From Sphingomonas aerolata (lineage in GTDB: Bacteria > Pseudomonadota > Alphaproteobacteria > Sphingomonadales > Sphingomonadaceae): a stretch of 64,000 bases of DNA. A program made the position numbers and the translations under genes. Location of the stretch: assembly GCF_003046295.1 (NCBI RefSeq), contig NZ_PZZN01000001.1, forward strand, positions 62,001-126,000, read 5' to 3'. A model generated the notes under the pieces. That model saw only the letters and a program-made list of their open reading frames with translations, was not told where the DNA came from and did not search any database. Every line of letters begins with the position of its first letter. Within the stretch, counting starts at the first letter, position 1. Below, in pieces: positions 7,231-16,547 of the stretch.

Positions 7231-10032
7231 TCAGCCCAGCCGTCCCAGCGCCGCCTGCAGCCGCGCGGCTTCGGCAGCCTTGTCGGCATGGTCCGCCTTG
7301 GCCTTCTCGACCGCTTCGGGCTTGGCGCGCTCGACGAAGCTCGCATTGCCGAGCCTCCCTGCGAGCGCGTCGCGCTCCTTCTCCGCCGCCGCGATCGCCT
7401 TGGTCAGGCGGGTGCGCTCGGCGTCGAGATCGATCACGCCTTCGAGCGGCAGGACGAAGGTCGCCTCGTCGACCACGACCTGCGCCGCGCCGCCGGTGGC
7501 TTCGCCCTCGGCATGCGTGACGCGCGCGAGGCGTGCGAGCGCGGGCGCCTGGCGTTCGAGCCGCGCCAGAGTCGCAGCGTTCGCGTCACGGACGTGCAGC
7601 GGCAGACGCGCACCCGGCGGTACGTTCAGCTCGTTGCGCGCGGTACGGATCTCGCCGACGAGCCGGATCAGCCAGTCGACCTCCCTGCTCGCCTCGGGAT
7701 CGAGCGAGCGCGCATCGGCCATCGGCCACTGCGCGACGATCAGGTCGTGATCGCGCGGGCCCATCGCGTGCCACAGTTCCTCGGTGATGAACGGCATGAA
7801 CGGGTGGAGCAGGACCAGGATCTGGTCGAGCACCCAGCCCGCGACCGCCTTGGATTCGTCGTCGATCTGGCCGCGGACGTCATCGACCATCTGCGGCTTG
7901 ATGAGTTCGAGATACCAGTCGCAGAAGCGGCTCCACGCGAACTGGTAGATCGCGTTGGCGGCGCCGTCGAAGCGGTAGTCGGCGAGCGCGAGGTCGACCT
8001 GCTGCACGGTCGCGATCGTCTCGGCGATGATCCACTTGTTGACCGCGAGCTCCGCGCGCGGCGCCTCGAGCGTCGTGCTCGCGACGATGCCGTTGGCCTG
8101 TGCGAACCGCGCCGCGTTCCACAGCTTGGTCGCGAAGTTGCGATAGCCCTCGACGCGCTTCTCATCCATCTTGATGTCGCGGCCTTGGCTCTCCATCGCC
8201 GCCATGAAGAAGCGCAGCGCGTCGGCGCCATATTGGTCGATCAGCCCGAGCGGGTTGACGACATTGCCCTTCGACTTGGACATCTTCGCGCCGTCCGCCG
8301 CGCGGACGAGGCCGTGGAGGTAGAGCGTGCGGAACGGCACGTCCTTCATGAAGTGCAGCCCCTGCATCATCATCCGCGCGTTCCAGAAGAACAGGATGTC
8401 GAAGCCGGAGATGAGCACGTCGTTGGGATAGCGGCCGCCGAGTTGCGATCCAGAGGCAAGCCCCTCCCCTTCAGGGGAGGGGTTGGGGTGGGGAGCCGCC
8501 CCGCGCGTGTCGGTCTCGATGAGATGGGACGGCCCCACCCCTTGCCCCTCCCCTGAAGGGGAGGGGTAAGAAGAGCCGTCCCAGCCTAGCGTTGCGAAAG
8601 GCCAGAGCGCGGAGGAGAACCATGTGTCGAGGACGTCGGGATCACGCGTCAACGCGACGCCCGCGCCGGCGAGCGCCTGCGCTTCGGCCTCGGTTTCAGC
8701 CACGTACGGCGTACCGTCGGGCCCGAACCATGCCGGGATCTGATGCCCCCACCACAGCTGGCGCGACACGCACCAGGGCTGGATGTTCTCCATCCAGTTG
8801 AAGAACGTTTTCTCCCAGGTCTTGGGCACGATATCGATCGCGCCGACGCGCACCGCCTCGATCGCGGGCTGCGCAAGCGTCTTGGCGTCGACATACCATT
8901 GGTCGGTCAGCCACGGCTCGATCACCACGCCCGAGCGATCGCCGTACGGCGTCTGGATCGTGCGCGGCTCGGCGTCATGCTCGACGCCGTCCTTGTCGAC
9001 ATGCGCGATCAGGAAGCCCTCGGCCTTCAGCTGCGCGACGATGGCCTTGCGCGCCTCCGCGGTCGTCAGCCCGAGCAGCTCGGCGGGGATCAGCCCGTCG
9101 GACACCTGCACGACGCGCGCCTTGGCATCGAGCATGTTGAGCATCGATCCCGCGGCCATCCCGGCCCGCTTGCCGACCTCGAAATCGTTGAAGTCGTGGC
9201 CGGGCGTGATCTTCACCGCGCCCGATCCGAGCTCGGGATCGGCATGATCGTCGGCGATGATCGGGATCAGCCGCCCGGTGATCGGCAGCTTCACCTGCTT
9301 GCCGATCAGCGCGGTGTAGCGTTCGTCCGCGCCGTTCACCGCGACCGCCATGTCGGCGAGCATGGTCTCGGGCCGCGTCGTCGCGACCTCGATGAACCCC
9401 GATCCGTCGGCGAGCGGATAGCGCAGGTGCCAGAAGCGGCCCTTGATCTCGCGCGTCTCTACCTCGAGGTCGCTGATCGCGGTGCCGAGGCCCGGATCCC
9501 AGTTCACCAGGCGCTTGTCGCGGTAGAGCAGCCCCTGCTTGTGCAGGTCAACGAACACCTTGAGGACGGCCTTCGAAAAGCCCTCGTCCATCGTGAAGCG
9601 CTCGTTCGCCCAGTCCATCGAACAGCCCAAGCGGCGGAGCTGCTGCGTGATCTCGCCGCCGCTCTCTTCCTTCCACGCCCAGACCTTGGCGATGAAGTCC
9701 TCGCGCGAGAGGTCGGTGCGCTTCTGCGGCGGGGACATCGCGCCCATCTGGCGCTCGACCACCATCTGCGTCGCGATACCCGCGTGATCGGTGCCGACGA
9801 CCCAGAGCGCGTCCTTGCCCTTGAGGCGTGCATGGCGCGTCAGGATATCCTGCAGCGTGTTGTCGAGCGCATGGCCGATATGCAGGCTGCCCGTGACGTT
9901 GGGCGGCGGGTTGACGATCGTCCAGGGTTCCGCGTTCGGGCGGTCGGGGCGGAACTGGCCGCTGGCCTCCCAATGCGCATACCAGCGCGATTCGATGGAG
10001 GCGGGGTCGAAGGTTTTGGGAAGCTCGCTCAT
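7231..10032 (-). CDS. valS: valyl-tRNA synthetase with an in-frame repeat insertion
   Basis: ValRS (933 aa) charges tRNA-Val. The HIGH signature is in [17 protein letters not shown] (residues 43-59), and KMSKS is in [14 protein letters not shown] (near 584). The CP1 editing domain and the C-terminal coiled coil ([19 protein letters not shown]) are present. Between [17 protein letters not shown] and [16 protein letters not shown], where relatives have a short loop, there are about 35-40 extra residues reading PSPSGEGQG ... [11 protein letters not shown]. They are encoded by a palindromic repeat at 8461-8566. The frame is kept and both flanks are well conserved, so the gene looks functional. 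Confidence 0.96.
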   Translation of the reverse strand: MSELPKTFDPASIESRWYAHWEASGQFRPDRPNAEPWTIVNPPPNVTGSLHIGHALDNTLQDILTRHARLKGKDALWVVGTDHAGIATQMVVERQMGAMSPPQKRTDLSREDFIAKVWAWKEESGGEITQQLRRLGCSMDWANERFTMDEGFSKAVLKVFVDLHKQGLLYRDKRLVNWDPGLGTAISDLEVETREIKGRFWHLRYPLADGSGFIEVATTRPETMLADMAVAVNGADERYTALIGKQVKLPITGRLIPIIADDHADPELGSGAVKITPGHDFNDFEVGKRAGMAAGSMLNMLDAKARVVQVSDGLIPAELLGLTTAEARKAIVAQLKAEGFLIAHVDKDGVEHDAEPRTIQTPYGDRSGVVIEPWLTDQWYVDAKTLAQPAIEAVRVGAIDIVPKTWEKTFFNWMENIQPWCVSRQLWWGHQIPAWFGPDGTPYVAETEAEAQALAGAGVALTRDPDVLDTWFSSALWPFATLGWDGSSYPSPSGEGQGVGPSHLIETDTRGAAPHPNPSPEGEGLASGSQLGGRYPNDVLISGFDILFFWNARMMMQGLHFMKDVPFRTLYLHGLVRAADGAKMSKSKGNVVNPLGLIDQYGADALRFFMAAMESQGRDIKMDEKRVEGYRNFATKLWNAARFAQANGIVASTTLEAPRAELAVNKWIIAETIATVQQVDLALADYRFDGAANAIYQFAWSRFCDWYLELIKPQMVDDVRGQIDDESKAVAGWVLDQILVLLHPFMPFITEELWHAMGPRDHDLIVAQWPMADARSLDPEASREVDWLIRLVGEIRTARNELNVPPGARLPLHVRDANAATLARLERQAPALARLARVTHAEGEATGGAAQVVVDEATFVLPLEGVIDLDAERTRLTKAIAAAEKERDALAGRLGNASFVERAKPEAVEKAKADHADKAAEAARLQAALGRLG
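8461..8566. repeat. palindromic repeat element inserted within valS
   Basis: The left arm is CCCCTCCCCTTCAGGGGAGG followed by GGTTGGGGTGGGG. The right arm, 40 bp on, is GGCCCCACCCCTTGCC followed by CCTCCCCTGAAGGGGAGGGG. The arms are inverted copies, and each arm's outer 22 bases are themselves nearly palindromic. The element is read in frame by valS (residues about 490-524). Its translation, with [11 protein letters not shown], is a peptide string often met where such GC-rich repeats fall in reading frames. Confidence 0.85.
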
Positions 10033-10071
10033 ACCCCGTGCCTTAGCGAGCGTGTCCGGGCTAGACCAGCC

Positions 10072-11673
10072 TCACGTCCGCGCCCCCGGCTTGTCGAGCA
10101 CCGCCCGGATGCGGTCGTTCAACTCATTCCGCCGATAGGGTTTGCGGATCAGTTCGAACGACCGGCTGCCCTCGTCGATCGCCTCGTCGGCAAAGCCCGT
10201 CGTCAGCAGCACCGCGGTGTGCGGATAGTCGCGCCGCACCGACTGGGCCAGCGTGACGCCGTTCATGCCGCCGGGCATCAGGATATCGGTGAACAGCAAC
10301 CGGAATTCGGCGTCCTGACGGAGCGTGTCGAGCGCGGCGCGCGCGCTGTTGACCAGGACGACGTCATAGCCGAGATCCTCGAGGATCGTCCGGCCCAGCT
10401 CGCCCACCTCGCGCTGATCCTCGACCATCAGCACGCGCTCGGCACCGCCCGCATGCGGTGCGATCGGCCCCGCGGTCTTGCGCTCGACGGCACCGCTCGC
10501 GCGCGGGAAATAGAGCGAGAATTCGGCACCGCCCCCGCTGAGGTTGCGCACCGTCGCAAGGCCCCCCGACTGACGCACGAAGCCGTAGACCATCGCGAGC
10601 CCCAGCCCGGCGCCCTTGCCCATCTCCTTCGTCGTGAAGAAGGGTTCGAAGATCTTGTCGACCGTCCCGGGATCGATCCCCGGCCCGTTGTCGCGAATGC
10701 TCAGCACGACATATTCGCCGGGCTCGAGCCTCGCGACACCGCCATCCTCGGGAAGGACGGCGTTGCGCGTCGTGATCGTGATCTCCCCCGTGCCGTCGAG
10801 CGCGTCGCGGGCATTGGCGATGATGTTGAGCAGCGCCATTTCGGCCTGCACCGGATCGACGCGACAATTCCACAGATCGGTCGCCAGGTCGCGCTTCAGC
10901 GTGATTCCGCTGCCGATGCTGCGGTCAAGAATCGGCCGGAAATCGCCCAGCAGCTGGTTGAGGTTCATCAACCGGTCTCGCAATTCCTGCTTGCGCGCAA
11001 AGGCGAGCAGCTGTTGCGTGAGCGTCGCCGCGCGCGAGGCCGAGGTCGAGATCGCATCGACCGCCCGCCGCGCCGATCGATCGCTCGCATCGATCCGCGC
11101 GTCGAGGATGTCGGCATAGCCCTGGATGACCTGCAGCAGATTGTTGAAGTCGTGCGCGATGCCCCCGGTCAGCTTGCCGACCGCCTCCATCCGCTGCGCC
11201 TCGTGCAGCGCCTCCTCCGCCTCGCGGCGGCGCGAGATGTCCAGCTGGCTCGCGAAGAAATAGCGGAGCTCGCCGTCGTCGCCGAACACAGGCGAGACGT
11301 AGAGCGCGTTCCAGAAGGTCGAGCCGTTCTTGCGATAGTTGAGCATCTCGACCGAGACTTCCTCACGCTTGGCAATCGCGGCGCGTAATTCGCCGACGAC
11401 CGTGCGGTCGGTCTCGGGGCCCTGCAGGAAGCGGCAGTTGTAGCCCAGGATCTCGTCCTGCGAATAGCCGGTCATGAACGAGAAGGCGTCGTTGCAGAAG
11501 ATGATCGGGTTATCGGGCCGATGCGGATCGGTCACCACCATCGGCATCCGCGTGGTCCTTACCGCCGCGAAGAAGATGTCGCTGCTGGCATCGGCCGGCG
11601 CGATATCGCCCCGGACGCCCTGAGCGGCGAGACGGGCGGGGATTTCAGGCGCGGACACACTGTGATCGGACAT
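10072..11673 (-). CDS. LOV-domain hybrid histidine kinase with C-terminal receiver
   Basis: A predicted soluble blue-light sensor kinase of 533 aa. The LOV domain (about 35-150) carries the canonical flavin-adduct motif GYNCRFLQGPETD with cysteine 80. The DHp helix has GGIAHDFNNLLQVIQGYADI, with phospho-accepting H174. The catalytic domain shows NARDAL, DNGPGIDPG and GKGAGLGLAMVYG. The C-terminal receiver (about 415-530) has MVEDQREVG, the phospho-site TDILMPGG and the lysine in RKPYRR. In the family, light forms a Cys-FMN adduct that changes kinase activity. The output is not shown by the neighbours; valS lies downstream and popZ upstream. There is no membrane segment. Confidence 0.94.
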   Translation of the reverse strand: MSDHSVSAPEIPARLAAQGVRGDIAPADASSDIFFAAVRTTRMPMVVTDPHRPDNPIIFCNDAFSFMTGYSQDEILGYNCRFLQGPETDRTVVGELRAAIAKREEVSVEMLNYRKNGSTFWNALYVSPVFGDDGELRYFFASQLDISRRREAEEALHEAQRMEAVGKLTGGIAHDFNNLLQVIQGYADILDARIDASDRSARRAVDAISTSASRAATLTQQLLAFARKQELRDRLMNLNQLLGDFRPILDRSIGSGITLKRDLATDLWNCRVDPVQAEMALLNIIANARDALDGTGEITITTRNAVLPEDGGVARLEPGEYVVLSIRDNGPGIDPGTVDKIFEPFFTTKEMGKGAGLGLAMVYGFVRQSGGLATVRNLSGGGAEFSLYFPRASGAVERKTAGPIAPHAGGAERVLMVEDQREVGELGRTILEDLGYDVVLVNSARAALDTLRQDAEFRLLFTDILMPGGMNGVTLAQSVRRDYPHTAVLLTTGFADEAIDEGSRSFELIRKPYRRNELNDRIRAVLDKPGART

Positions 11674-11821
11674 CCGCCAACAACCATAGCGGAACCGTCA
11701 CGGTTCCGCTCGTCGTGACATTACAGTAGTTTGAACCGGGACCCGGTGAGCATCGTCCGATCGTGGCCGGCCGGCCAGGTCCCGATACAGGCCGCAGCGC
11801 GAAACGCTGCGGCCGGCCCGG

Positions 11822-12442
11822 TCAGGGCTGCTGGTTCATGATCTTGGCGATCTCGCGCGCGACCATGTCCTCGACCATGTCGGGAAGGTTCGCGTCGATC
11901 CATTCGCGCAGCATCGGGCGCAGCATCTCGCGGACCAGACCCTCGAGCGTGCCGTCGCTGCTTCCCTCAGGCTTGACCATCATCCGCGTCAGCGCCTCGA
12001 GCGGTGCACGCGTCGCCGCCGCGGTTTCGCGCGACATGATCGGCTGGGCCGGCTCTTCTGCAGGCTGCGGAGCATGCTGCTGGGGCGCATGAGAGGCTGT
12101 GGGCGCGACATGCGGTGCGACATGAGGCTGGGGCTGGCTCCGCGGCGGCGCCTGGCGTGGTTCCGGCGCGGCGTCGACCGAGGTCAGCACCGGCGATTTC
12201 GGCGGGCGGGGGGTGCGGTCAACCATCGGCATCGGGTCGCTCAGTTCGAGGATTTCATCGTCGTCGATCGCGTCGTCGTCGTAATCGGCCGCGTAATCGG
12301 TGGCCGCCGATGCGGGCATCGCCCGCTGGTGACGCCGCTGGCGACTGGGCATGCCGTCGCCTTCTTCGGCAATGATGCGTTTGATCGACGAGAGGATTTC
12401 CTCCATCGACGGCTCCGCGCTGATATCCCCCATACGGACCAT
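11822..12442 (-). CDS. PopZ-like polar organising protein (DUF2497)
   Basis: This 206-residue protein has the architecture of alphaproteobacterial PopZ. It has a short N-terminal helix, PSMEEILSSIKRIIAEE (residues 11-27), which in PopZ binds partners such as ParB. A long Pro/Gln/acidic low-complexity linker follows, then a C-terminal oligomerisation region LVREMLRPMLREWIDANLP with VEDMVAREIAKI. In relatives it forms a polar matrix that anchors the chromosome origin and cell-cycle kinases. The position between tolC and valS follows the gene order I know from other alphaproteobacteria. The start could be 12442 or the ATG at 12433 (MGDISAEP). Confidence 0.85.
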   Translation of the reverse strand: MVRMGDISAEPSMEEILSSIKRIIAEEGDGMPSRQRRHQRAMPASAATDYAADYDDDAIDDDEILELSDPMPMVDRTPRPPKSPVLTSVDAAPEPRQAPPRSQPQPHVAPHVAPTASHAPQQHAPQPAEEPAQPIMSRETAAATRAPLEALTRMMVKPEGSSDGTLEGLVREMLRPMLREWIDANLPDMVEDMVAREIAKIMNQQP

Positions 12443-12468
12443 TCCAAACCCCGTCGCCCCACGCGCCC

Positions 12469-13998
12469 CTATTGGCGGCTCGGCGCATCCTTACCTGTCG
12501 TCAATGCCGGGTTCCTGTCAACCGGGCTGTCGAGCAACGGGTCAAGTTCGCGGCGCACGGCGGCGTCCTGCGTGGGCGACTGGACGGTACGCGTCGCGAC
12601 CGGCACCGGCTCGCCATCACCGCCCCAGTCCCAGATCTTCTTGTGGACGCGGTCGTAATTGGCGACCGGATCGTACAGCACGCCGCCGTCGAGCCCGAGG
12701 TCGCGCGCTTCCGCCTGCCCCATTGCCGCCAGCAGCGCGAAGCCCGCGACATAGGCGTCGCGACGCGCCGTCACGAGCGTGACCTGGCTGTTGAGCAGCT
12801 CCTGCTCGGCGTTGAGGATGTCGAGGATCGTGCGTGTCCCGACGCTGTTCTCCGCCCGGACACCCTCGAGGCTCAGCTTGTTCGCGTTGACCGCGGTCTC
12901 GGACGACTGGATCACCTGTTCCGACGAACGCCAGACGGCATAGGCCGAGCGCGCCTGCGCGATCACATTGCGCTCGGCTGCGGTCACATTCTCGATCGCG
13001 CGGCTTTGAAACGCTTCGGCCTGGCGGACCTGCGCGGCGGGACGACCGCCCTGGAACAGCGGCATCGTCAGCGACAGGCCCGCCTGCACCGCCTTGTTCG
13101 CATTGGGAAAGGTGTTGATGCTGCCGTCGGTCGTCGATGCCGATCCGAGATAGTTGGTGTAGCTGGCGCCGCCGGTCGCACTGATCTGCGGCAGGCGGCT
13201 CGCCCGCGCGACACCGACATCGTACCGTGTCGCGTCGCGTTCCTTCGCCGCCGCGATCAGCACGGGATTATTGTCGATCGCCACCGTCACCGCCAGGGCG
13301 GGGCTGTCGGGCAGATGCGGCAGGGTCGGCGGCGTATCGAGCGTGCCGGCGGGCGTGCCGACAAAGCGGATATAGTTTTCCCGGCTGGTGATCAGCTGTG
13401 CCTCGGCCGACTGGAGCTGCGCCCGCGCGAGCGCGAGCCGCGCCTCGGACTGGGCGACGTCGGTGCGGGTCAGGTCGCCGACCTGGAACCGGTCGCGGCT
13501 GGCCTGGAGATTGATGTCGAGCACGCGAACATTCTGCGTGTTCAGGCCGACGATCGCCTCGTCGCGGATCACGTCCATATAGGCGCCGACGACGTTGGTG
13601 AACAGATCGGCCTCGGTACCGCGCAGCGTCGCGCGGCCCGCCTCGACCCGCGTCTTGGCCGCGGCGACCGAGTTGCGCACCTGCCCGCCCTGGTAGAGCG
13701 GCACGGAGACGTTCGCGCGTGCCACGACCTGACGCGGCAAGGCGATGAAGCTGTTCGCGGCGGTCACGACGAACTCGGTGTAATCGCCGGTCGCATTCGC
13801 CGAGGGCAACCCGGAGGCGCGCGCGATCGGGACATTCTCGTCGGTCGCACGCAGCGTCGCGCGCTGCGCGGTGATCGTCGGGTTGGTCGTATAGGCCTTG
13901 ACCAGCGCCTCGCGGAGCGTCTCCGCATGGACCGGTGCAGCGCTGTATAGCAGCGCAACACCTGAGAGCAGACGGCGAACTTGAGCGGCGCGCGGCAT
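12469..13998 (-). CDS. tolC: TolC family outer-membrane channel protein
   Basis: This is a 509-residue outer-membrane efflux duct. The start at 13998 gives a signal peptide (MPRAAQVRRLLSGVALLYSA, cleavage after VHA), followed directly by ETLREALVKAYTTNPTI, the usual first helix of TolC/OprM proteins. The two internally repeated OEP halves are visible from the helix/strand pattern, with QGGQVRNSVAAAK and QGGRPAAQVRQAEAF as the equivalent QGG positions. It should dock with RND or ABC exporters and type I secretion systems, but no pump subunit is adjacent. pcm ends 8 bp upstream of this start (tolC 13998, pcm 14007), so the two are probably cotranscribed. Confidence 0.93.
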   Translation of the reverse strand: MPRAAQVRRLLSGVALLYSAAPVHAETLREALVKAYTTNPTITAQRATLRATDENVPIARASGLPSANATGDYTEFVVTAANSFIALPRQVVARANVSVPLYQGGQVRNSVAAAKTRVEAGRATLRGTEADLFTNVVGAYMDVIRDEAIVGLNTQNVRVLDINLQASRDRFQVGDLTRTDVAQSEARLALARAQLQSAEAQLITSRENYIRFVGTPAGTLDTPPTLPHLPDSPALAVTVAIDNNPVLIAAAKERDATRYDVGVARASRLPQISATGGASYTNYLGSASTTDGSINTFPNANKAVQAGLSLTMPLFQGGRPAAQVRQAEAFQSRAIENVTAAERNVIAQARSAYAVWRSSEQVIQSSETAVNANKLSLEGVRAENSVGTRTILDILNAEQELLNSQVTLVTARRDAYVAGFALLAAMGQAEARDLGLDGGVLYDPVANYDRVHKKIWDWGGDGEPVPVATRTVQSPTQDAAVRRELDPLLDSPVDRNPALTTGKDAPSRQ

Positions 13999-14006
13999 GA
14001 TGTGCC

Positions 14007-14723
14007 TCAGAACTTGAAGGGTTTGGGTGTTTCGAAACCCGGCAGCGTCACGCACTCGACGTCAACGAACGCCGCCAGTGCAAAGCCGCCATCGGTCTTT
14101 CGTCCCGATGCGAGCCGGGTCACGCCGCGATCCGCGATCCCGGCGACGATGCGGCCGCCCGACCGGATCTGCGCCACCAGCGTGTCGGGGATTGCCTCGA
14201 CCGCGCCGTCGATGACGAGCACGTCATAGGGCGCGCCCGCGGCATGGCCCTGTGCCATCGGCCCCTCGACCAGTTCGACCGACAGCGTGGCGCCCAGCGC
14301 ATCGCGCGCGGTGCCGAGCAAGGACGCGTCACTGTCGACCGCGACCACCGTACCGACGATCTCGGCGAGAACCGCGGCAGTGTAGCCCGTCGCAGCGCCG
14401 ATCAGCAGGACCCGGTCGGTGGCGGTCAGATAGGCCTCGGTGAGCAACCGGCCGGTCGCCATCGGCAGATTGGCGTAACGGCCACCGCCGAGCGGGATCG
14501 GTGCGTCGCGATAGGCGATCGACCGGACATCGTCGGGCACGAACGCCTCGCGCGGCACCCGCGCCATCGCCGCGACGACGCGCTGGTCGCTGACCGCGTT
14601 GGTGCGCAGCTGGCTGGCCACCATGGCGTGACGCATGACCGCGAAATCGGGACCGCCGTCGGACGTGCCGACAGCCGCACGCGTGCGGGTAGTGGAATTC
14701 GTATCGAGGCTGATCGTCGTCAT
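14007..14723 (-). CDS. pcm: protein-L-isoaspartate O-methyltransferase-like protein
   Basis: The 238-residue protein carries the PIMT fold: FAVMRHAMVASQLRTNAV at the N-terminus, RVPREAFVPDD, and the AdoMet-binding motif LLIGAATGYTAAVLAEI, then VDGAVEAIP in the later strand. PIMT methylates isoaspartyl residues to repair damaged proteins. Homologues next to tolC in alphaproteobacteria form a distinct subgroup whose substrate is less certain. The first about 28 residues (Thr-rich) are not conserved. It precedes tolC by 8 bp. Confidence 0.88.
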   Translation of the reverse strand: MTTISLDTNSTTRTRAAVGTSDGGPDFAVMRHAMVASQLRTNAVSDQRVVAAMARVPREAFVPDDVRSIAYRDAPIPLGGGRYANLPMATGRLLTEAYLTATDRVLLIGAATGYTAAVLAEIVGTVVAVDSDASLLGTARDALGATLSVELVEGPMAQGHAAGAPYDVLVIDGAVEAIPDTLVAQIRSGGRIVAGIADRGVTRLASGRKTDGGFALAAFVDVECVTLPGFETPKPFKF

Positions 14724-14904
14724 GGTCCATCCTGTCGCACAGCTGTTTTAGTTGCGCAATACACTTGTTCGCTTGCGTCAATCTCTACCGTGCCGCCAGC
14801 GTCGCGCCAAGCGACCTGTGGCGAATCGCGCGAGACGGCCCGGCTCGGAACGGCACAGAGGTCGGAATGGCACAGGGGCCGGATGCCGGGACTAGGGCGC
14901 CCCG

Positions 14905-14938
14905 CCCGCCCGTGTGACACCGAAATGCCGCGGGCGGG
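14905..14938. terminator. GC-rich inverted repeat between AraC gene and pcm
   Basis: CCCGCCCG (14905-14912) pairs perfectly with CGGGCGGG (14931-14938) across an 18-nt loop. It lies just downstream of the AraC stop on the minus strand, so it may end that transcript. There is no T-run, so an intrinsic terminator is only a possibility. I see no gene in the rest of the 14724-14975 gap. Confidence 0.35.
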
Positions 14939-14975
14939 ACGCCGAGGGCGCACGCAGAATGCGGCAACACCTCGC

Positions 14976-16061
14976 TCAGGCGCCTAGCACGGGCGCGCCC
15001 TGATCGGGCATCGGAATTTCCGCCGGGTCGATGACGGGGGTGGGCGTGGAATCACGGGCGGGATCGATCCTAGGTGCCCGGCGGGCGGGCACCGCGTTGA
15101 TGATCCGCTCGCTCGTTTCGGCGGGAACCTGCAGCGCCTGGGTCGGCGCGCCGAGCACCGCGGCGCGCGCGCGGACGCTCGCGTCGAGAAACGGCGTGCT
15201 CATCGCCATGAACCGCCGCGGCGTCATCCCGAGAAACGTGCCGGCGTCGCGCAGGAAATGCGACACGTCGAAATAGCTCGGGTCGATCGCCGAATAGTCG
15301 GTGCCGCCGGGCGTCCGGAACACGCGCAGGAACGAGCGCAGGAACCGTGCGCGCCGCAGCAGCATCTTGGGGGTGAAGCCGAAATGCCGCACCGCCAGTC
15401 GCCGCAGCGTGTCGGGGCTGATCGCCAGCTTGGCCGCGACCGCGGCGACGTCATCGCCGCCGTCCTGCCCGATCAGCCGGGTGAGCTGACGGATCGTCGC
15501 GGATTCGCGGTGCGGCGACCCAAGCAGGTCGTACAGGATAGCATCGAGGATCGGCGCGACCTGATCGTCGCGCTCGGCCGCCCGCAGCGCGCTCGTCAGA
15601 CGCTGGGTCGCGACCGGCCCGAGCGCGTCGGCAAGCGGCACGATCCGGTCACGATACTCCGCCGCCGACCGGTTGAACAGCCGGCTCCAGGCCAGCGCGC
15701 TGACCCCGAACCCGATCATGATGCCGCCATTGGTCGTCGCCTTCAGCGCGGTCCCCGTCGGGCCGTACAGCGTCGCCGCCGGCAGGGGCCCGAACGTCCG
15801 CCGGCCGATCGCCACGCTGATCGGTCCCGCCTCGAACGCGAACCGGACATTGGCCGTCCCCGGCAGGAAGCGGTTGACCTGGCCGATGCTGGCCGGACCG
15901 GTCGCGCGATAGACATGGTAGCCGGTGATGAGGTCGGTGAGCGCGTCGCAGGGCTGGTCATACCGGATCGCCATCCCCGCGGGCATCGCGAAGACATCGG
16001 GCGCCAGCCCTGCGCGGTTCGTTCCCCCGGACACCTGCATCACGTCCAAAAGAAACTCCAT
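14976..16061 (-). CDS. AraC family transcriptional regulator
   Basis: This is a 361-residue regulator. The N-terminal 200 residues look like a ligand-sensing region with Gly-rich strands (FAFEAGPISVAIGRRTFGPLPAA, read in parts). The C-terminal half has the AraC double helix-turn-helix: VAAVAAKLAISPDTLRRLAVRHFG, then FDVSHFLRDAGTFLGMTPRRFM. After the DNA-binding domain comes an unusual Pro/Ala-rich tail of about 70 residues. The start is uncertain: ATG at 16061 or at 16040 (MQVSGGTNRAG) are both reasonable. No target is evident. It is followed on the minus strand by pcm after a 252-bp gap. Confidence 0.82.
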   Translation of the reverse strand: MEFLLDVMQVSGGTNRAGLAPDVFAMPAGMAIRYDQPCDALTDLITGYHVYRATGPASIGQVNRFLPGTANVRFAFEAGPISVAIGRRTFGPLPAATLYGPTGTALKATTNGGIMIGFGVSALAWSRLFNRSAAEYRDRIVPLADALGPVATQRLTSALRAAERDDQVAPILDAILYDLLGSPHRESATIRQLTRLIGQDGGDDVAAVAAKLAISPDTLRRLAVRHFGFTPKMLLRRARFLRSFLRVFRTPGGTDYSAIDPSYFDVSHFLRDAGTFLGMTPRRFMAMSTPFLDASVRARAAVLGAPTQALQVPAETSERIINAVPARRAPRIDPARDSTPTPVIDPAEIPMPDQGAPVLGA

Positions 16062-16230
16062 ATGAAGCCAGGATTGGACCGTATCGTGCCCAATCCATCG
16101 CCGGCGTGCAAGCCGTCCCCCAACCCGGCACCGCACCGCCGTGGCACACCCCACGACTATTTTAGCCCACAAACGCGATCGCCCGGTTGACCCGCCGCAC
16201 AAAAGCCCGCATTTGCGCGCTCCGCATCGA

Positions 16231-16304
16231 GGCCCGATGGCGGAGTGGTGACGTAGAGGACTGCAAATCCTCGCACCCGGGTTCGATTCCCGGTCGGGCC
16301 TCCA
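16231..16304 (+). tRNA. tRNA-Cys (GCA)
   Basis: A full cloverleaf: the acceptor GGCCCGA pairs with TCGGGCC, the anticodon stem-loop is GAGGA-CTGCAAA-TCCTC (anticodon GCA), the T-arm is CCGGGTTCGATTCCCGG, the discriminator is T, and CCA is encoded. It is 74 nt with CCA. It is a single-copy gene between AraC and the GH5 glycosidase. The 16305-16547 spacer beyond it shows no gene. Confidence 0.97.
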
Positions 16305-16547
16305 ATCTCATATCCTGTCGTTGCCACATGACGCGAAGCACTGCGGCGATCGCGCTTGGTTGCATGATGCGCGCGGATCTCGACGGCGCTTTGCCAGACA
16401 TGAGAGCAGTCTAGGGACAGGTCCCCGCGATGACGGGGCCCTAGACCCGGTCCCTGATCGAAGCCAGGCATCCCGACATTCGATGATAGGGAGGCGGATC
16501 CCAAGCGCGACCGATTCGCTTTCACCCTTATTCGCCAGGTACATGTC

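Noticed and set aside
8743..11388. 881-codon open frame on the plus strand opposite valS and the LOV kinase
   Set aside because: It runs across two well-supported genes on the other strand, and its composition is the typical GC-shadow pattern.
14329..14781. 150-codon minus-strand frame starting MTQANKCIAQ upstream of pcm
   Set aside because: Only the first codons look protein-like; the rest is the +1 shadow of pcm, whose own start and SAM motif are clear.
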